Positions 14,224 through 17,239 of a stretch of DNA of 17,239 nt are shown here, one piece after another (position 1 is the stretch's first letter; each line of letters begins with the position of its first letter). A model generated the notes under the pieces. It ran no database searches. It was not told where the DNA came from and saw only the letters and a program-made list of their open reading frames with translations. The DNA comes from Candidatus Campylobacter infans (GTDB taxonomy: Bacteria > Campylobacterota > Campylobacteria > Campylobacterales > Campylobacteraceae). Where the stretch lies: contig SPMW01000034.1 of assembly GCA_009827235.1 (NCBI GenBank), positions 1 to 17,239 on the forward strand, given 5' to 3'. Position numbers and translations under genes: made by a program.

Positions 14224-14760
14224 ATGTTAGAGGGCATCGTTAGAGAGAGTATTAGCTCAAAAGCGACAAAAGCTTTAAGAAAAGATGGTTATCTAATTGC
14301 CAACATTTACGCCAAAGGTCTTGCAAATATCAATGCTGCATTTAAAGTAAATGATTTTTTAAGAACTGTTAAAAACAAAGATAGTTTAAAATTTCAAGTT
14401 AAAGTAGCAGGCAAAACTTACGAAGTAGTAGTGGTAGAATACCAAAAGCACCCAGTTACAAACGAACTAAAACATGTGGATTTAAAGGTAGTTTTACCTG
14501 ATGTGGTTAGTAAGTATTATATCCCAGTAGTTGCTAGTGGCACGCCAATAGGGCTTAAAAATAAAGGCTTATTGCTTATAAGCAAACGCCGTTTAGCCGT
14601 AAAATGCGCTGGTAAAGATTTGCCAAATAGTTTTGTGATCGATGTAAATCCGCTTGATTTAGACGATAGCGTGCTAGTGCGCGATATCCCTGTGCCAGCA
14701 GGCGTTAGTATGGTAGAGCCAGCTAGCGTAGCAGTTCTTGGCGTAGTAAAAGCTAAATAA
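14224..14760 (+). CDS. rplY: 50S ribosomal protein bL25 (Ctc type)
   Basis: A 5S rRNA-binding protein of the large subunit in its two-domain CTC form. Seen directly: N-terminal L25 domain (about 1-88, [31 protein letters not shown], then the [14 protein letters not shown] strand) and a C-terminal TL5/CTC beta domain (about 90-178, [23 protein letters not shown] segment, [24 protein letters not shown]). I chose the ATG at 14224, which has AAAGGAT upstream and gives 178 residues, the length that I recall for C. jejuni Ctc. The open frame extends to a TTG at 14182, but that would add a 14-residue tract lying on the promoter. The gene is followed by a hairpin and then pth. Confidence 0.95.
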   Translation: MLEGIVRESISSKATKALRKDGYLIANIYAKGLANINAAFKVNDFLRTVKNKDSLKFQVKVAGKTYEVVVVEYQKHPVTNELKHVDLKVVLPDVVSKYYIPVVASGTPIGLKNKGLLLISKRRLAVKCAGKDLPNSFVIDVNPLDLDDSVLVRDIPVPAGVSMVEPASVAVLGVVKAK

Positions 14761-14768
14761 TTTATTTT

Positions 14769-14794
14769 AAAGCTCGTTTTTGCGGGCTTTTAGT
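14769..14794 (+). terminator. Terminator-like hairpin between rplY and pth
   Basis: AAAGCTCG pairs with CGGGCTTT (eight pairs, one of them G-U) around a six-base TTTTTG loop, 8 nt after the rplY stop. It is followed by TAGT, so the T-tract is only four long counting the end of the stem. It probably attenuates transcription into pth, which has no clear promoter of its own. Confidence 0.6.
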
Positions 14795-14803
14795 GTATTC
14801 TAA

Positions 14804-15361
14804 ATGATTCTTTTAATAGCCTTAGGTAATGTAGGCGATAAATACCAAAACACCAGACACAACGCAGGCTTTATGCTAGCTGATTTGCTGCTAAACGATG
14901 GCGATTTTAGCGATATTAGCTCTGCCAAATTTAAGGGCAGTTTATATAAAAAAAGCTCACTTTTGATCCTAAAACCAAGCACTTTTATGAATGCGAGCGG
15001 GCAAAGCGCGCTAATTGTGCGCGAGTTTTACAAGCCTGAACGCGTAATGGTAGCCCATGATGATATTGATTTAAATCTTGGCGATTTACGCTTTAAGCTA
15101 GGCGGGAGCAGCGGCGGACACAACGGCATAAAATCCCTTGATGCGATGATTGGCAACCAATACGAGCGCATTCGCATAGGGGTTGGGCGCGGTGAGTGTG
15201 GTGTGATAGATTTTGTGCTGGGTAAGTTTAGCGATGATGAAAAGGCCTTGCTAGATCCCGTGCTGCAATCAGCTAAAAGTGCGGTGTATTCGGCTCTAAA
15301 TGGCGCCGATATAAAAGAATTAAGCTCAAAATTTAGCCTAAAAGCCAAAAAGCAAAATTAA
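14804..15361 (+). CDS. pth: Peptidyl-tRNA hydrolase
   Basis: An essential enzyme that frees tRNA from prematurely released peptidyl-tRNA. The length of 185 residues is normal. Seen directly: the N-terminal IALGNVGDKYQNTRHNAGF with N9 and catalytic His19 (E. coli N10/H20), FMNASG with N64 (E. coli N68), VAHDDIDL with D86 (E. coli D93) and GGSSGGHNGIKSL with N107 (E. coli N114). All core catalytic and tRNA-contact residues are present. The ATG starts 13 nt after the rplY-pth hairpin and has no recognisable Shine-Dalgarno sequence upstream (TGTATTCTAA), unlike nearly every other gene here. Expression may therefore be low or depend on read-through. The pairing of rplY and pth is common in bacteria. 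No terminator that I trust follows the stop. Confidence 0.97.
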   Translation: MILLIALGNVGDKYQNTRHNAGFMLADLLLNDGDFSDISSAKFKGSLYKKSSLLILKPSTFMNASGQSALIVREFYKPERVMVAHDDIDLNLGDLRFKLGGSSGGHNGIKSLDAMIGNQYERIRIGVGRGECGVIDFVLGKFSDDEKALLDPVLQSAKSAVYSALNGADIKELSSKFSLKAKKQN

Positions 15362-15412
15362 TCTTTATAAGCCTTTAAATCTTTTCAAAATTTCAGCCCA
15401 AGCAAATAAATT

Positions 15413-15479
15413 TTAAAATTTACTTTGTGAAATTACGGCGTTTATAACAAAATGAAATTAAAATTTACTTTGTGAAATT
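15413..15479 (+). repeat. Pair of 22-nt direct repeats
   Basis: The same 22 nt (core AAAATTTACTTTGTGAAATT) occurs at 15413-15434 and 15458-15479, a period of 45. Each copy can fold into an AT-rich imperfect hairpin with a bulged G. They lie just after pth. Confidence 0.85.
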
Positions 15480-15534
15480 TGCTCCCAAGCCATTTTTGAG
15501 TTTTACCAACTCAGCACACGCAAAGCCAAAGTTT

Positions 15535-15612
15535 ATAAACCACGCAAAACTCAGCAAACCACGCCCAAACCGCACATTAATTCAATCCACAAAACCACAA
15601 ATTTTAAAATTT
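15535..15612 (+). repeat. 78-nt repeat, copy 1
   Basis: This block matches 15822-15899 over 78 nt with four substitutions and no gaps. It begins ATAAACCACGCAAAACTCAG and ends with ATTTTAAAATTT. Plus-strand composition is very lopsided, with about 22 C to 4 G in the 60 bases 15541-15600. Confidence 0.9.
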
Positions 15613-15821
15613 CTCCATTAGGCAATGATGTAATTAACGAATTTTAAAATTTACAGCTTTTATTTTTACATTATTGTTTTACTCGTTTAATTTCGCATAA
15701 ATTTTTAAAATTTTAAAGCAAACCACTCACGCAAAGCCATAAATTTTAAAACTTCACCTCACCAAGCAACCAAACACACGCCACCTTAGCAATTTTAAAA
15801 CCCCGCAAACTCCCCAACTTC

Positions 15822-15899
15822 ATAAACCCCGCAAAGCTCAGCAAACCACGCCCAAACCGCGCATTAATTCAATCCGCAAAACCACAAATTTTAAAATTT
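15822..15899 (+). repeat. 78-nt repeat, copy 2
   Basis: The second copy lies 287 nt downstream of the first. The four differences are A in copy 1 against C once and G three times here. The high identity in otherwise degenerate DNA points to recent duplication or gene-conversion-like copying. Confidence 0.9.
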
Positions 15900-16055
15900 T
15901 TATATATTTTTTGCGCGGATTTTGTTTATTAAGTTTAAAATTTAGTGTTTAAAATTTATGATTTTATGCTTTTGATTTAATGCTTTATCGCGCGTTTTTG
16001 TTTGCGCCCGCTCGCGTGTTTTTAACCACGCAAGCCAAACTAAACGCACCCGCCC

Positions 16056-16640
16056 GCCACATTCTTAGCCACACACTGCGTTTTTTTTTGCGTTCGTCCG
16101 TACTAACTATGCCACACTCTTAGCTACGCGATTTTATGCTCCACGCTAAGCCACCAAGCCAAATGCGCCAGCCACGCGTTTTTTTTTTTTTTGTTCGCAC
16201 GCCCACGCGCCAAGCCACTTAAACGCCACGCGCTAAATTCGCCCGTCTGCGCCTTGCCACACTATCAGTCACGCGCTAAATCCATTTGCCTGCTACGCGT
16301 TTTTTTTATTATTTTAAATTTCGCATGGATTTTAAAAATTTTTATTAATTTTTTTGCGGTTTTTTATGCGCGGTTTTATTTTTAAAATTTGCTTTTTTTT
16401 AGTTTAAATTCCGCACGGATTTTTTAAAATTTACTTTTAAAATAAGCATTTTTGGCTTTAAAATTTCGTGTTTATTTTAAATTTGCGTTTTTACGCTCTT
16501 TATTTAATGTTTTATTTTACGTTTTTTTTGCGCCCGCTTGCCACGCGTTTTTTTTGTTTGTCTGTCTGCGCCACATTTTTAGCCTTGCGCTTTTATGCCA
16601 CACCCGCCACGCGTTTTTTTTTTTTTTGTTCGTGCTATTC
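16056..16640 (+). repeat. Degenerate repeat units with T-tracts
   Basis: A unit starting GCCACAYTYTTAGCY recurs at 16056, 16111, 16256 (more diverged) and 16570. In most cases it leads to CTACGCG or CCACGCG followed by a T-run. The runs measure 9 (16081-16089), 14 (16179-16192), 8 (16300-16307), 8 (16522-16529), 8 (16548-16555) and 14 (16614-16627). The copies at 16111 and 16570 both end in a T14 run followed by GTTCG. Spacing is irregular, so this is not a simple tandem array. T-runs of 14 are prone to length change. Confidence 0.75.
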
Positions 16641-16744
16641 GCGCGCCTGTTTTGCGCGTTTTTTGTAGTTTAATTCCGCGCGGATTTTGAAAAATATTTT
16701 TGAAATTTTAAAATTAAAAGATTTTTGAGATTTAAAATTTAAAG

Positions 16745-16787
16745 AATAAAAATAAAAAGCCCCGCTAAATTTTAAAATTTAGCAGGG
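16745..16787 (-). terminator. Strong terminator of the pilin-like gene
   Basis: Arms 16760-16773 and 16774-16787 form a near-perfect 28-nt palindrome with one mismatch. Read on the minus strand it ends in GCGGGGC followed by TTTTTATTTTTATTC, a classic T-tail. It lies 32 nt beyond the stop of the minus-strand gene. The stem centre is the ATTTTAAAAT palindrome common in this window. Confidence 0.85.
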
Positions 16788-16818
16788 AGATTTAAAAATT
16801 AATTATGCATTTTGTGGC

Positions 16819-17239
16819 TTAATTTGCCTTACCACCAGCAGCCCCATTATTACCAGTACCACCAGTAGTTGTAGTGCTAGTTCCAAATATGCTAGATCCG
16901 CCGACTTTTATGACACATTCAGCACCGGTAGGTTTCTGACCACTAGTTGCTGCTTTAGTCTCCTCACACATGGTTTTAAGACCATCCATTGCCCATAGAG
17001 TGTTGCAGATAGCATCCGTACCTTTTTTTATGAGTATTTTACCGGTTGCATCATCTTTATCCGTACCTGAACCACCTTTTTTCTCAATTGATATAGTAGC
17101 GCAAGTTTTTTTGCCTACTTTTACTTCGCTGGGTACATTTGTCATCTTAGTCATATCTGAATTAAAATCACCCTGAGCTGTATAATACGCTGCTATGTCG
17201 CTTACTGCGATGCCTATATTTGTGGCCGCTTTTGATAGC
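16819..17239 (-). CDS. Type IV pilin-like or pseudopilin protein, C-terminal part (cut by window edge)
   Basis: The open frame runs from the window end to a TAA at 16819, at least 140 codons, without an internal start being needed. An internal ATG at 17154 is not the real start. Seen directly: the first visible part, SKAATNIGIAVSDIAAYYTAQGDFNSD, looks like the end of the N-terminal helix of a prepilin, matching the A(V)SDxxxYYxAQGxF pattern found just after the hydrophobic helix in Campylobacterota pseudopilins. The globular part has four cysteines (KKTCATI, DAICNTLW, KTMCEETK, AECVIKV), enough for two disulfides. The last 30 residues are a Gly/Thr/Asn/Ala-rich tail (FGTSTTTTGGTGNNGAAGG). The leader peptide and G/FTxxE site lie outside the window. 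Assignment to a pilus, a type II secretion system or a DNA-uptake filament cannot be made here. A strong terminator follows. Confidence 0.75.
   Translation of the reverse strand, partial: LSKAATNIGIAVSDIAAYYTAQGDFNSDMTKMTNVPSEVKVGKKTCATISIEKKGGSGTDKDDATGKILIKKGTDAICNTLWAMDGLKTMCEETKAATSGQKPTGAECVIKVGGSSIFGTSTTTTGGTGNNGAAGGKAN

Larger units (their letters stand above)
15362..16744. repeat. Gene-free, repeat-rich spacer of about 1.4 kb
   Basis: No frame on either strand gives a credible protein, and I find no tRNA or rRNA. Instead there are several layers of degenerate repeats, listed separately: two 22-nt copies (15413, 15458), two 78-nt copies (15535, 15822), four copies of a GCCACA-type 15-mer (16056, 16111, 16256, 16570), four copies of CGCRYGGATTTT, six T-runs of 8-14 and many copies of ATTTTAAAATTT. 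Composition changes along it: about 15500-15900 is A/C-rich and very poor in G on the plus strand, and about 16000-16680 is T/C-rich. It lies between two converging genes, pth and the pilin-like gene, so no promoter is required here. Its origin is unclear: decayed mobile or coding DNA, an expanding minisatellite or a structural region are all possible. Confidence 0.75.

Noticed and set aside
15028..15348. Minus-strand 106-codon frame opposite pth
   Set aside because: pth is complete with all active-site residues on the other strand, and the antisense product resembles nothing known to me.
16191..16673. Short plus-strand frames of 64-73 codons rich in Phe, Leu, Cys and Ala
   Set aside because: They come from T/C-rich repeats, overlap in two frames, lack ribosome binding sites and have homopolymer Phe runs. 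They are composition artefacts, not membrane peptides.
15362..16744. CRISPR array
   Set aside because: Repeats vary in length and spacing, are AT palindromes or degenerate units, and no uniform spacers or cas genes are seen.
17152..17154. ATG at 17154 as start of the pilin-like gene
   Set aside because: The frame stays open to the window edge and the upstream residues continue the pilin helix pattern, so this is an internal methionine.
16970..17176. Plus-strand 68-codon frame opposite the pilin-like gene
   Set aside because: It is a shadow of the minus-strand frame, which has a coherent protein pattern and its own terminator.

Overview
The window looks like chromosome of a Campylobacter-type Campylobacterota organism. 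It is AT-rich and crowded with the palindrome AAATTTTAAAATTT. Promoters show T-tracts and extended -10 boxes without an obvious -35. CheA carries a fused receiver domain, and the block greA / metallophosphoesterase / cheV-cheA-cheW / serB / tal follows the order I recall from C. jejuni. The species cannot be fixed from sequence alone. Compared with C. jejuni as remembered, argC sits between greA and the phosphoesterase, a PilT-type ATPase gene follows tal, and dksA is not next to rlmH.

Layout. 1-352 (minus): start of an iron superoxide dismutase gene cut by the window edge, divergent from ilvE. 552-2560: ilvE and an SPFH/band-7 membrane protein. 2747-5085: accD, rlmH and a two-TM protein of unknown function. 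5120-6623: greA and argC. 6701-11863: a tightly packed run of metallophosphoesterase, cheV, cheA, cheW and serB, with 8-nt and 1-nt overlaps and short gaps. 11900-14147: transaldolase and a PilT-like ATPase. 14224-15361: bL25 (rplY/ctc) and pth. 15362-16818: about 1.45 kb with no credible gene, made of degenerate repeats, a 78-bp duplicated block, long T-tracts and strong strand asymmetry. 16819-17239 (minus): the 3' part of a type IV pilin-like or pseudopilin gene, with its own terminator.

How the genes relate. Most are housekeeping genes for amino-acid, lipid and pentose-phosphate metabolism, ribosome function and transcript cleavage. The che block supplies the array core: two CheW-type couplers (CheV, CheW) and a CheA with its own receiver. 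The PilT-like ATPase and the pilin-like protein lie about 2.7 kb apart on opposite strands and could belong to one type IV filament or DNA-uptake machine, but nothing here proves it.

The two points most worth attention are the repeat-rich gene-free block between pth and the pilin gene, and a recurring promoter pattern in which an extended or T-tract-preceded -10 box is followed within a few bases by GCGC. That pattern occurs upstream of ilvE, accD, greA, cheV, tal and rplY. No complete new biological system is demonstrable in this window.
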